A stretch of 64,000 nucleotides of DNA. It comes from Pseudomonadota bacterium. Lineage in GTDB: Bacteria; Desulfobacterota; Desulfobacteria; Desulfobacterales; JAHIVH01. Location: assembly GCA_018816735.1 (NCBI GenBank), contig JAHIVH010000120.1, forward strand, positions 1 through 64,000. The letters are read 5' to 3'. The notes under the pieces were generated by a model. The model was not told the origin of the DNA. It made no database searches and saw only the letters and a list, made by a program, of their open reading frames with translations. The translations under genes and the position numbers were made by a program. Positions 27,367 to 36,180 of the stretch are shown here, piece by piece. Every line of letters begins with the position of its first letter. The first letter of the stretch is position 1.

Positions 27367-27396
27367 GGCATTTCGTAAAACGGTTTACGAAATGCC
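27367..27396. terminator. 13-bp perfect hairpin downstream of the cold-shock gene
   Basis: GGCATTTCGTAAA pairs perfectly with TTTACGAAATGCC around a four-base loop, 24 bases beyond the cold-shock stop. On the minus strand no T run follows; on the plus strand TGTTTTCTT does. It may stabilise the transcript 3' end or terminate. The rest of the 27098-27419 gap is AT-rich without genes. Confidence 0.55.
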
Positions 27397-27419
27397 TGTT
27401 TTCTTCTGTGCCAAAAAAT

Positions 27420-27623
27420 TTAAACTTTCAAGACCTTTTTGGCAGCAGATCCTCTCTCATTGCTTTCAATTTCAAAATTTACTTTGTCACCTTCTGCGAG
27501 TGTCCTGAATCCAGGCATGTCAATGGATGAATAGTGAACAAAAATATCTCCGTTACCATCTTCCTGTTCGATGAACCCATACCCTTTTTTGTCGCTAAAC
27601 CATTTTACTGTACCTTCTGCCAA
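27420..27623 (-). CDS. cold-shock protein, CspA family
   Basis: The 67-residue OB-fold protein has both RNA-binding motifs, KGYGFIEQ (RNP1) and DIFVHYSSI (RNP2), and the usual start (AEGTVKWFSDKKG). Translation starts at TTG 27623, seven bases after GGAGGAG. An ATG 11 codons upstream in frame would add a leader not found in this family. As a chaperone for RNA it is probably regulated through its 5' untranslated region, which may reach into the long upstream gap. Confidence 0.93.
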   Translation of the reverse strand: MAEGTVKWFSDKKGYGFIEQEDGNGDIFVHYSSIDMPGFRTLAEGDKVNFEIESNERGSAAKKVLKV

Positions 27624-27656
27624 AACGTCTCCTCCTTTTTTAAAAACATTAATCAT

Positions 27657-28302
27657 ACTGTCCGCAATCGAAACAGAATAAATTTGACCTTTCCAATCAC
27701 ATCTTGCCAGAGTTACAGGCTTAAAAAATAAACGGAAATAATTTTACGGATGTGTGTTTAGAAAATGGTCATACAATTTTCTTCCGATCACGGTTGCCCT
27801 TTTAAAAAAGAGCAAGCACACGACTACCCAAAAACCTTGCACGTATTTATGTCATGCAGGAAAAATGATCTAATTTAAATACAGAATACAGATATATGAT
27901 ATTCATTTATTGTTGAAACAAGATATTTACAAAAAATATATGAACGCTTAGCGTCCGGCAATACTTACTGCTGTTTGGATCGATACAGGAGTGAGAACTT
28001 CAGCCATCGGTGTTTAAACCCGCTTCAAAATATTTTATTTGCCCCGGATATCAATCAGGTACAGCAGTAAGTTTTGTTATTATGAGAGATATCATTTATT
28101 TTGAAGCTGCATTTTTAGTATGTAATTTCATCAAGATACGTTCTTTAATACCTGTAAAAAATCAATTTAAATTTGCATAACATAGATTGATAGTTCAGAT
28201 CAATAGTTTTACAATTTTTTTTTTATATCGGTCAGCGTTGATTTAATCAGTTATCTGATTTCTCCAGGCTGTTTTTCCTGATCAATGAGATTTCACTTGT
28301 CC
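27657..28302. other. long intergenic region with inverted repeats
   Basis: No gene was recognised in 646 bases. It probably carries the cold-shock promoter and long leader. The strongest structure is the 12-bp inverted repeat at 27963-28072 described separately. Confidence 0.4.
27963..28072 (+). ncRNA. candidate structured RNA
   Basis: ACTTACTGCTGT and ACAGCAGTAAGT close a 110-base segment with a perfect 12-bp stem, and the plus strand continues into TTTTGTTAT. A smaller hairpin (ACGCTTAGCGT) lies just upstream at about 27944. The interior has several short complementary stretches but no family that I recognise. It lies in a region without genes and could be a small RNA or an unusual terminator. 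Confidence 0.25.
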
Positions 28303-29133
28303 TTAAAAAAATACACCTGAAAAAACAGCCAAAATGCCAATGGCCCAGCAGTAAAAGGCAAACAAGTGGAGTCGGCCTTTTTTGACGATCTTAAGCAGAA
28401 CGCGCAGGGCCATATATCCGGTGATAAAAGCTGTTGCTGTTCCCACTGCCGTTAAACTGTTTATGTTAAAATCCGTTGAAAACCCGTCGATGAGTCCAAT
28501 AAATTCAGCTGCCATGATTGCAGGCATACTTAAAAGGAATGAGTATCTGGCGGCTGTTTCTCGTTCAAGTCCCATAAAAAGCCCGGCTGCTATGGTTGAA
28601 CCTGACCGCGAAATACCGGGCATGACGGCAAGTCCTTGAATGGTGCCGATGATAAACGCCTTTTTGGGTGAAACATCCTTGATCAGCAAATGGGTATCTG
28701 TTCGTTTTCTGGTAACCCATAATAATATACCGGTAATAATCAACATACATCCGACGACAGTTATGGATGAGAAAATTGTATCTGCATAATTTTTCAGGAA
28801 TAAGCCAATAACCCCTGTGGGTATGGAGCCCAACACGATCAGATAGAACAGTCTGGCATCCGGATCGGTTGCCAGGATATCAGACGTTTTTTCGTTTTTA
28901 AAAACAGACACCATCAACTTGAAAAATGCATTGATCATGCCCTTTATTTCCTTTAGGTAAATGAGGGCAACGGCAAGAAGCGTCCCCACATGGAGGCTGA
29001 TATCGAAAAAGAGCTGCGGTTCACTTAATCCGAACAGATGTTGAAACAGGACCAGGTGGCCGGAGCTGCTCACCGGCAGAAATTCCGTGAGCCCTTGAAT
29101 AATCCCTAAAATAACAGCCTGATACATTTCCAT
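28303..29133 (-). CDS. uppP: undecaprenyl-diphosphatase UppP/BacA
   Basis: The 276-residue membrane phosphatase has the two family signatures: GLTEFLPVSSSGHLVLF near residue 14 and AVMPGISRSGSTIAAG near residue 170, with about eight membrane segments. It recycles undecaprenyl pyrophosphate to undecaprenyl phosphate for peptidoglycan and glycan synthesis, and loss raises bacitracin sensitivity in model organisms. It lies 14 bases after the MoeA fusion gene and ends the minus-strand operon that starts at dapL. Two of its codons (ATGGAAATG) could start translation. Confidence 0.95.
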   Translation of the reverse strand: MEMYQAVILGIIQGLTEFLPVSSSGHLVLFQHLFGLSEPQLFFDISLHVGTLLAVALIYLKEIKGMINAFFKLMVSVFKNEKTSDILATDPDARLFYLIVLGSIPTGVIGLFLKNYADTIFSSITVVGCMLIITGILLWVTRKRTDTHLLIKDVSPKKAFIIGTIQGLAVMPGISRSGSTIAAGLFMGLERETAARYSFLLSMPAIMAAEFIGLIDGFSTDFNINSLTAVGTATAFITGYMALRVLLKIVKKGRLHLFAFYCWAIGILAVFSGVFF

Positions 29134-29147
29134 TATCGCCGATTTCC

Positions 29148-31088
29148 TTAGAGTATAATGTTTCCGGTCATGTGCGTATGATATCCGCCAAGGGCATTTA
29201 CGCGTGCTTTAAATCGTTTCGTATTTATGGTTTCAATCAGTTTTTGCATATTGGGAGAATTGAAAAATTCGCCCGGTATAACGAGATCATACTGTTCGGT
29301 CACAACCGGAATAAAATCAAGGTTAAGCGCCTTTGCCGCCGCATAGATCCCCAAGCCCACATCCACCCTGCCTGAAAGCACCGAGACAGCTACGGACATA
29401 TGCGTATATTCTTCATCGGCATAGCCGATAATCGTTTCCGGATCAATTCCAAGTTGGGAAAGCTTGAAATCGAGAAGGATTCGTGTTCCGGAGCCTGCCT
29501 GCCGGTTCATGAACCGGATATCTCCCCTTGACAAATCCTCGATGCCTTTGATCTGTTTCGGATTATGTTTGGGGATGATAAGGCCCTGATCTCTCATGAC
29601 CAGATGGACAACATTCACGTGGACATCCTTCAGGTATTTTTTGATATAGGTCACGTTGTAACTGCCGTCATCCGCATCAAGAAGGTGAGACCCGGCCAGA
29701 TGGCATACACCTTTTTTTAAAGCTATCAAGCCCCCCATACTTCCCACATGACTGGATGAAAGGCTTATCCCTGCATCCCTTCCAAGCTGATCAGAAAGAA
29801 TGTCCAGGGTATTGTCATGGCTGCCGGCGACCACAAGTGTTTTGCGGATAGAGGATGCCGTTTTCAAAAGCGTTGCCCGGACAGGTGTCTCTGCTGTTAA
29901 CCCTTCCACGTGGTTGGGTATACGGATGATGCCATCTGCCTGCGTGATGCTTGTGATAAAACCCGCTCCTCTGGGAAGCGGCGTGCATACGGTTTTATCG
30001 CCCACATGCCCGATTTTTATGCGCAAAAATTCTTCGACGCCGAGTTTGGATGGAATTTTCCGCGTAGGCGTCACGTCGATTTCAGGACGTTCCTGTTCCG
30101 GTTGTCCGGTCATGTTTAATAAAAGAGGTTCGGCGAACTGTTCAAAGGAAATGATGGCGGAAACCGGATATCCGGGAATACCGATAACGGGGATATGATT
30201 GATGTCGCCAAGGATAACCGGTTTTCCCGGCATGATGGTCACGCCATGGACGAGAATTTCACCCAGTTCCCCGATAACGTGGCTGGCAAAATCTTCTGAT
30301 CCGGCGGAGGAACCGCCGATGATCAGAATCATATCCACGTCTTTTTTAGTAAATCCATCTACCGATTTTTTAATGGTGTCAAGATCGTCTCCAACAATTT
30401 TGATACGTTCATATTCCCCACCGGCAGACCGGATGAGCCCCCCCAGTACGTAAGAGTTGCTTTCAATGACCTTCCCGGGTTTGAGATCTAAAAGGTGTTT
30501 GTCCGGGTGAAGGTCCAAAAAACCGTCGACCAGCTCCGAGCCTGTAGGAATGACCAATACTCTGGGCTTTTTGTAAACCGGGACGGCGAAAATGCCTCCG
30601 GAAAGAAGGGCCCCCAGACAATAAGACGTGATTTTGTGGTTGCTTGGAAAAAGGAGTTCTGTAGCCACTATGTCTTCGCCCATTTTCCGGATATGCTGCC
30701 AGGGAAAGGCCGGGGCCTCAATTCTTATGGTATCTCCGGATATGACCTGGATATGTTCTATCATGATGACGGCATTGCAATTTTCCGGTATCATATGACC
30801 GGTATTGACATAGAATGCATCTTTGCCGATCAAGAGATCTTTCGGTCGGTTTTCACCGGCGCCAAATGTTTGGGCGGCGTTTACAGCGATGCCATCCATG
30901 GCTGCAGCGTGAAAATGGGGAGATGAAATTTTTGCCGAAACCGGTTCTGATAAAATCCTTCCCACGGCATCCGGAACAGGAAGCATTTCAGTATCACAAA
31001 TTTTTTTATTTGAAAATCGATCAAAGAGAATTTGCCTTGCCTCTTCAAGAGATTTCATTTTCAAGTAGATATTTCTTTTTGGACTCAT
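29148..31088 (-). CDS. MoeA-like protein fused to a periplasmic-binding-like domain
   Basis: The start at 31088 has AAGGC upstream; 646 residues. Residues 1-400 are a MoeA-type molybdopterin molybdotransferase (PHFHAAAMDGIAV, TGHMIPENC, IIGGSSAGSEDFA). Residues about 410-640 form a PBP-like domain (LVVAGSHDNTLDILSDQLG, HLLDADDGSYNV, MNRQAGSGTRILLDFKLSQ), as seen in fused MoeA proteins of archaea and deltaproteobacteria. The appended domain is thought to sense a small ligand such as molybdate or tungstate. It follows a separate moeA, so two metal-insertion proteins, perhaps for Mo and W, are made together. Confidence 0.9.
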   Translation of the reverse strand: MSPKRNIYLKMKSLEEARQILFDRFSNKKICDTEMLPVPDAVGRILSEPVSAKISSPHFHAAAMDGIAVNAAQTFGAGENRPKDLLIGKDAFYVNTGHMIPENCNAVIMIEHIQVISGDTIRIEAPAFPWQHIRKMGEDIVATELLFPSNHKITSYCLGALLSGGIFAVPVYKKPRVLVIPTGSELVDGFLDLHPDKHLLDLKPGKVIESNSYVLGGLIRSAGGEYERIKIVGDDLDTIKKSVDGFTKKDVDMILIIGGSSAGSEDFASHVIGELGEILVHGVTIMPGKPVILGDINHIPVIGIPGYPVSAIISFEQFAEPLLLNMTGQPEQERPEIDVTPTRKIPSKLGVEEFLRIKIGHVGDKTVCTPLPRGAGFITSITQADGIIRIPNHVEGLTAETPVRATLLKTASSIRKTLVVAGSHDNTLDILSDQLGRDAGISLSSSHVGSMGGLIALKKGVCHLAGSHLLDADDGSYNVTYIKKYLKDVHVNVVHLVMRDQGLIIPKHNPKQIKGIEDLSRGDIRFMNRQAGSGTRILLDFKLSQLGIDPETIIGYADEEYTHMSVAVSVLSGRVDVGLGIYAAAKALNLDFIPVVTEQYDLVIPGEFFNSPNMQKLIETINTKRFKARVNALGGYHTHMTGNIIL

Positions 31089-31108
31089 GGCGTGTGCCTT
31101 ATTGTTTT

Positions 31109-32341
31109 TCAAACTAGTATGACCTGAACTTCGGTACCTTGTAACAGCCCTTCTTCATTCATCCCAACTTCGATCACACCGTCCGCCCGGATCATGGTGC
31201 TTATCAGGCCGGATTTGCCCAGAACAGGTTCTGCGTATGTGATGTTATCCCTGCGAACGAGTTTGACCCGTGTATAATCTATCCTGCCCTGGGCAGATGA
31301 AATATTTCGCGTCAAAATGGCTTTTAAAGGAGGACCTTTTTGAAATGGATTTGAAATGCCTCGCAAATAGTCAAGACAAGGGCGGACGACGGTATTGAAT
31401 ACGATCATGGCAGATGTTACATGGCCGGGGATTCCCCAGATGAATTTATTTTCAGCCTTTGCCAGAATGGTCGGTTTTCCCGGGCTTATGGGGATGCCAT
31501 GAACCAGGATGCTGGAATTTTTAAGGGCGGAGAGCGTCTCAATGGTTAAATCCCGTGTGCCCACAGAGCTTCCGCCTGAAATCAGGACCATGTCTGTTTC
31601 CTGGCATGCTTTTTCACATGCCTCAAAAAGGAGTTCGCGCTGGTCCCTGATAATGCCGTATGATTTGGGCGTACCGCCATATTTTTTCACAAGGCCCGAC
31701 AGGGTGAAGGTATTCATATCCCGGATATATCCGCACGGCGGGATTTCGTTCACCGGGACCACTTCATCTCCAGTCGAGATAATGCCGATCACCGGTTTCC
31801 GGTAAACCTGGACCGGATTATGCCCAAAAGCGGCAAGTGCGCCAGCTTCCTGCGGTCTTATCAAGGTCCCTTTTTCAAGAACGACCGTCCCTTTTCTGAA
31901 ATCCTCACCTTTTTCAATAATGTTCTGGCCAGGGGCCATGCTTTTGAACGCTTCTACGGTCTCATCATCGATGCTGTCCGTATGTTCGATCATAATGACG
32001 CTGTCTGCATTTTCAGGCAGCATGCCGCCTGTGGGAATTGGGGCGGCTTCTCCGGAACCGATCGAAAAATCCGGTTTCTCAGCCATGGAAACAGCGCCCT
32101 TAATGGTCAGGTAAGCAGGATTGCTTTCGCTTGCCCCGAATGTCGATGCAGCTTTGACCGCATACCCATCCATGGTGGACCGGGAAAAGGGCGGCAGATC
32201 CATATCTGCTATAACATCAACGGCCAGAACCCTCCCTTGGGCACAAAAGAGATCAACCGGTTCCATTTCTACCCGATCTGTCCCGGAAATCAGTTTCAGG
32301 ACATCTTCAAGGGGGGTGACTTTAAAAAAATCTTTTATCAT
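31109..32341 (-). CDS. moeA: molybdopterin molybdotransferase MoeA
   Basis: The 410-residue enzyme of molybdenum cofactor synthesis inserts the metal into adenylylated molybdopterin. Signatures are PPFSRSTMDGYAV (residue about 50), IPTGGMLPENADSV, ISTGDEV, the MoCF_biosynth motif LISGGSSVGTRDLT and PGKPTI/GIPGHVTSAM. It lies 27 bases after dapL and its stop overlaps the possible TTG of the next gene. The fused MoeA downstream is clearly a paralogue. Confidence 0.93.
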   Translation of the reverse strand: MIKDFFKVTPLEDVLKLISGTDRVEMEPVDLFCAQGRVLAVDVIADMDLPPFSRSTMDGYAVKAASTFGASESNPAYLTIKGAVSMAEKPDFSIGSGEAAPIPTGGMLPENADSVIMIEHTDSIDDETVEAFKSMAPGQNIIEKGEDFRKGTVVLEKGTLIRPQEAGALAAFGHNPVQVYRKPVIGIISTGDEVVPVNEIPPCGYIRDMNTFTLSGLVKKYGGTPKSYGIIRDQRELLFEACEKACQETDMVLISGGSSVGTRDLTIETLSALKNSSILVHGIPISPGKPTILAKAENKFIWGIPGHVTSAMIVFNTVVRPCLDYLRGISNPFQKGPPLKAILTRNISSAQGRIDYTRVKLVRRDNITYAEPVLGKSGLISTMIRADGVIEVGMNEEGLLQGTEVQVILV

Positions 32342-32368
32342 AAGGGTTGTTTCGAATCATGCAGGCCA

Positions 32369-33592
32369 TCATTTCAGTGCTTTTCTGATTCGCTCCATGG
32401 CTCTTTTCACGTTTTCATAGCTGTTGAACGCACTGATCCGGATATAGCCCTGACCGCATTTCCCAAAACCCGCACCAGGAGTACAGACCACGCCTGCTTC
32501 TTTCAGGAGAAGATCAAAAAATGCCCAGGAATCTGTTTTGCCGTCTATCCAGATATACGGCGAATTCTCGCCACCTGTCAGTTCATAGCCCATATCTGCA
32601 ATTTCTTTTCTTATGAGCTGTGCATTTTTAAGGTAATAATCTGTCAGGCCTTTTACCTGTTTTTTTCCTTCCTCATTGTAAATCGCTTCTGCCGCTTTCT
32701 GAACCGGATATGAGACGCCGTTGAATTTTGTTGAATGTCTTCGGTTCCACAGGGCGTGGATCAGATGGGCATTCCCCTTTGTATCCCAGGCCATGCAGGT
32801 TTTAGGCACAACCGTGTATGCGCATCGTGTGCCTGTGAAGCCGGCTGTCTTTGAGTAACTCCTGAATTCAATGGCCACTTCGCGGGCCCCTTCAATCTCA
32901 TATATCGATTTCGGCAAGTGTTCGTCCCGGATAAATGCCTCATAAGCTGCATCAAAAAGAATGAGCGCTTTTTCCTTTCGGGCATAATCCACCCAGGTTT
33001 TAAGCTGGTCTTTGGTAATTGTCGATCCGGTGGGATTATTGGGAAAACAGAGATAGATCAGATCGACCGGCGTTTCCGGAAGTTCCGGAACAAAGCCGTT
33101 TTCCTTGGTGCTGTCCAGGTAAACGATATCCTCATATCGCCCGTCGCTGAAAAGGCCTGTCCGGCCTGCCATGACGTTGGTATCGAGGTATACCGGATAC
33201 ACCGGGTCGGGTATGGCAATTGTTATGTCGTTTGAAAAAATTTCCTGGATATTACCCGTATCGCATTTCGCACCGTCGCTTACAAAAATTTCATCCGGAG
33301 AAATATCGGCGCCTCTTTTCTGAAAATCTTCCGCAGCTATTTTCTCCCTTAAAAACGCATATCCCTGTTCCGGACCATAGCCCCTGAATGTGGCATCTTC
33401 CGCCATTTCAGCCACACCTTTCCGAAACGCTTCTATACAGGCATCTGGGAGCGCTCTTGTGACGTCTCCAATACCCAGCTTGATCACTTCTTTGGTTGGA
33501 TTGTCTTTCTGATATGCGGTCACGCGCTTGGCAATGTCCGAGAACAGGTATGATGCCTGAAGTTTTAAATAGTTTTCATTGATTTTGATCAT
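32369..33592 (-). CDS. dapL: LL-diaminopimelate aminotransferase DapL
   Basis: The 407-residue class I/II PLP aminotransferase makes LL-diaminopimelate directly from tetrahydrodipicolinate, bypassing the succinylase branch of lysine synthesis. It is typical of chlamydiae, plants, methanogens and deltaproteobacteria. Landmarks are the N-terminus INENYLKLQASYLFSDIAKR, IKLGIGDVTRALP, FRGYGPEQGYAFLRE, the LCFPNNPTGS loop and the PLP Lys in RSYSKTAGFTGTRC. It heads a minus-strand operon with two moeA-type genes and uppP. Confidence 0.96.
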   Translation of the reverse strand: MIKINENYLKLQASYLFSDIAKRVTAYQKDNPTKEVIKLGIGDVTRALPDACIEAFRKGVAEMAEDATFRGYGPEQGYAFLREKIAAEDFQKRGADISPDEIFVSDGAKCDTGNIQEIFSNDITIAIPDPVYPVYLDTNVMAGRTGLFSDGRYEDIVYLDSTKENGFVPELPETPVDLIYLCFPNNPTGSTITKDQLKTWVDYARKEKALILFDAAYEAFIRDEHLPKSIYEIEGAREVAIEFRSYSKTAGFTGTRCAYTVVPKTCMAWDTKGNAHLIHALWNRRHSTKFNGVSYPVQKAAEAIYNEEGKKQVKGLTDYYLKNAQLIRKEIADMGYELTGGENSPYIWIDGKTDSWAFFDLLLKEAGVVCTPGAGFGKCGQGYIRISAFNSYENVKRAMERIRKALK

Positions 33593-33919
33593 GAATCTTC
33601 CTCTGTCAATTTAAAAATATGGACGCTTTTTAGCTCCTGATTGTTTACCTTACGGGTAATACTCGAAAATTCCAGTATGAGTCAAGAGGGGATTCTGTAT
33701 ATTCCACTCAGCCAAGTTCAATTGAAAGTCTTACCATTCGATTTTTGATAAAAAGTCACCATCATCTTGGATGAAACTGCAGCAAGAATGGTTAAATGGA
33801 CCTTGACATTAAATGTCATTCTCTATAATTATCCTTAGTAAAACAAGATTCTTATCCTTAGGTAAATAAATATTAACTGAAACTGAAATCTGCATTTTAC
33901 ATGACGGTTGTCTAATAAT
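33593..33919. other. divergent intergenic region
   Basis: AT-rich region between dapL (minus) and the PfkB gene (plus), expected to hold both promoters. A repeated motif TATCCTTAGTAAA / TATCCTTAGGTAAA at about 33826 and 33853 is visible. No gene seen. Confidence 0.4.
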
Positions 33920-35047
33920 ATGAATCATGAACCCAAATCCCCATCTCCAATTATTACCATTGGAAGTGGAAATATTGAGCACGTTTTAGAACTTGACGGT
34001 GAAATACATCTGGGGCGAAAGCATATTGTAAAATCCCATGAATTTTTAGGTGGAAGCTGTATTAATTATTCTATACGACTTATGTCAATGGGTGAAATCG
34101 TTTATCCGATTCCTTTTATCGGTAAAGATAAATATGGCCGAGAAATCCAGAAAAAGTTGATAAGCATCGGAAATAAATATGACCGATCCTCTACATGCGA
34201 AAATTTTATAAATTCAGAAGATTTTTTTGTCCCAACCATTCAGACGCCTAAAGCAACGATAATGGTTCATAAAGGACAGCGAACTATTTTTTCGCAGGGC
34301 TTGACGCAAACCGGCGTATCAGTCGAACACATTGAAAAGCGCATTCGACGGTTGATTGAAAAGATGCCAACCTGTTCGATCATGATCGGACATGTAACAC
34401 CTGATATTGATGCCATGGCGCCAGGGGAAATCACAAAAAAAATAATCGATATATGTGATGATAGCCAACTCATTTATGCTAATTTGGGTAATGGGCAACT
34501 GGTTCACGGCGTGGATTTTTGGAAAAAAGATATGTGCCGTACCGATATCTTTCAGCTGAACATCGAAGAGATAAAACGATTTTTTTTGAAATCCGGCATG
34601 GATAATTCGCTCTACAACATTATCAAGTGGTTAAGAAAGAATTCCATTACAGCTGTCATCACATTGAATCGATTCGGTGCCGTTGGAACTTACAAAGACG
34701 GTCGCGATGGTATTGTTCTAGCATGGCCGCTTGATATCGGTGACATTATCGATCCGACAGGCGCGGGCGATGCCTTTGCTTCAGGGATGGTATCCTGCCT
34801 GAAAGGGAAAAAGTCATTTTCTTTTAATGAATTCGTATCTGCCATTGATATAGGACGATACTGGGCGTCTTATGCATGCAAAAGCCTTGGGGCATGCGCC
34901 GCCTGTCCGGATAAAAAGGCCATAGATGCATTTATCCAAAAACAAGCGCGATGCCATGATAACCTGATTATGGAAATCACAGAGGAAAACCATCCCAAAC
35001 AGATCATGGATCTCATCGATAACGTGTATCAATTATCGATTTGTTAG
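33920..35047 (+). CDS. PfkB-family carbohydrate kinase
   Basis: About 375 residues. The ribokinase/PfkB signatures are present: GGSCINYSIRLMSMGE near residue 45 and the anion-hole/catalytic motif DPTGAGDAFASGMV near 280, with catalytic Asp. It phosphorylates a sugar or nucleoside; the specificity is unknown. An in-frame TTG at 33908 is an alternative start; neither has a good ribosome binding site. A C-terminal extension with cysteines (CKSLGACAACPDKKA) is unusual. Three further genes with a sugar-phosphate flavour follow on the same strand. Confidence 0.85.
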   Translation: MNHEPKSPSPIITIGSGNIEHVLELDGEIHLGRKHIVKSHEFLGGSCINYSIRLMSMGEIVYPIPFIGKDKYGREIQKKLISIGNKYDRSSTCENFINSEDFFVPTIQTPKATIMVHKGQRTIFSQGLTQTGVSVEHIEKRIRRLIEKMPTCSIMIGHVTPDIDAMAPGEITKKIIDICDDSQLIYANLGNGQLVHGVDFWKKDMCRTDIFQLNIEEIKRFFLKSGMDNSLYNIIKWLRKNSITAVITLNRFGAVGTYKDGRDGIVLAWPLDIGDIIDPTGAGDAFASGMVSCLKGKKSFSFNEFVSAIDIGRYWASYACKSLGACAACPDKKAIDAFIQKQARCHDNLIMEITEENHPKQIMDLIDNVYQLSIC

Positions 35048-35307
35048 ATATTTGGATTCCATATAACCCATCTAATCTGGAGGAATTACAAAAAAAATTA
35101 ATTTTGGCAATTAAGGAAATTTATAAATAGCATGCATGATTTATCAAATTGAATATTTTAGCTTGACTATGATTGCCCAATTCAGGAATAATATCCGTTT
35201 ATTCAAACTATTAAAAAGTTTGATCTTATGTGGATAGAAAAAAAGAAAGGAACCCCATAGTCCTGTTCTTTAAAGATTGAAAATATATAACAAGCCGGTT
35301 GGCAGAA

Positions 35308-36159
35308 ATGGAAAAAATGAAAACAGCAGCTCTTTTTGACGTTGACGGTACCTTGACCCCTCCCAGACAACCGATCACGGAATCCATGGTCAGGATAATC
35401 GATCGTCTTTGCGTTCCTTTCAGTGTTGCGGCCGGCAGCCACCTCCCGCTTCTGAAAAAACAATTCTTTGAACCTCTGTTTCAATATGGGTACAGAAAAA
35501 AGTTCAACGCATTTCTGAGTAATGGTGCCATTCAGTATTTGTGCGATTTTTCAGAAGGACTATCGGTTCTGCCGGTAAAGTCTTTCAATATCCGTGAGTT
35601 TTTGGGAGAAAGCGATTACCGCTTTTTGATAGACACGCTCGAAAAAACCCTTGACCTTTCGGAGTTCAAGCTTCCCGGTTCGCTTAAGGTGTTTGATAAC
35701 ACGATTGTATTTCGTGACTCAATGGTCAATTTTGTACCTATCGGCCGGCTTAAGGTTGAAGGGCCGGAAGCGCAAACCAATCGGAATAATTTTGTCGCCT
35801 TTGACAACAAAGACCGGAAAAATGGATACAGGCTCGACGTGATGGCACATCTGAACAGAGAACTGGCCCCGCTTATTGAAAAAAAAGGATTGAAAATAAC
35901 GTTGGGGGGCCAGACGTCATTTGACATCGGTATTGTTGGAAAGGATAAGACCAATGCGGTGACGACGTTATTTGAGAGCGGTGTTGAGCGTGTCGTCTTT
36001 TTTGGAGATGCCTTGTTTGAAGGCGGGAACGATTATGCCATACGTGAATTCGAAAAAACATGGCCTGCCGATTCTCCGCATAAAATTGAGACTGTTCACG
36101 TGCATTCATACAAGGACACAATTGATCAACTTCGCCAGTTTGGTTTTCTTTTCGAATAA
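35308..36159 (+). CDS. eukaryotic-type phosphomannomutase (PMM2-like, HAD superfamily)
   Basis: About 283 residues. The HAD nucleophile motif ALFDVDGTLTPPRQPI is at the N-terminus, as in PMM1/PMM2. The cap and core signatures RDSMVNFVPIGR, GLKITLGGQTSFD and VVFFGDALFEGGNDYAI line up one by one with human PMM2 (NVSPIGR, GGQISFD, FFGD...GGND). The enzyme interconverts mannose-6- and mannose-1-phosphate in that family. Bacteria normally use the unrelated ManB-type mutase, and such a mutase is the next gene, 21 bases downstream. ATG 35317 or TTG 35299 could also start it. Confidence 0.85.
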   Translation: MEKMKTAALFDVDGTLTPPRQPITESMVRIIDRLCVPFSVAAGSHLPLLKKQFFEPLFQYGYRKKFNAFLSNGAIQYLCDFSEGLSVLPVKSFNIREFLGESDYRFLIDTLEKTLDLSEFKLPGSLKVFDNTIVFRDSMVNFVPIGRLKVEGPEAQTNRNNFVAFDNKDRKNGYRLDVMAHLNRELAPLIEKKGLKITLGGQTSFDIGIVGKDKTNAVTTLFESGVERVVFFGDALFEGGNDYAIREFEKTWPADSPHKIETVHVHSYKDTIDQLRQFGFLFE

Positions 36160-36180
36160 AACATCTGAAGAGGAATTTTA

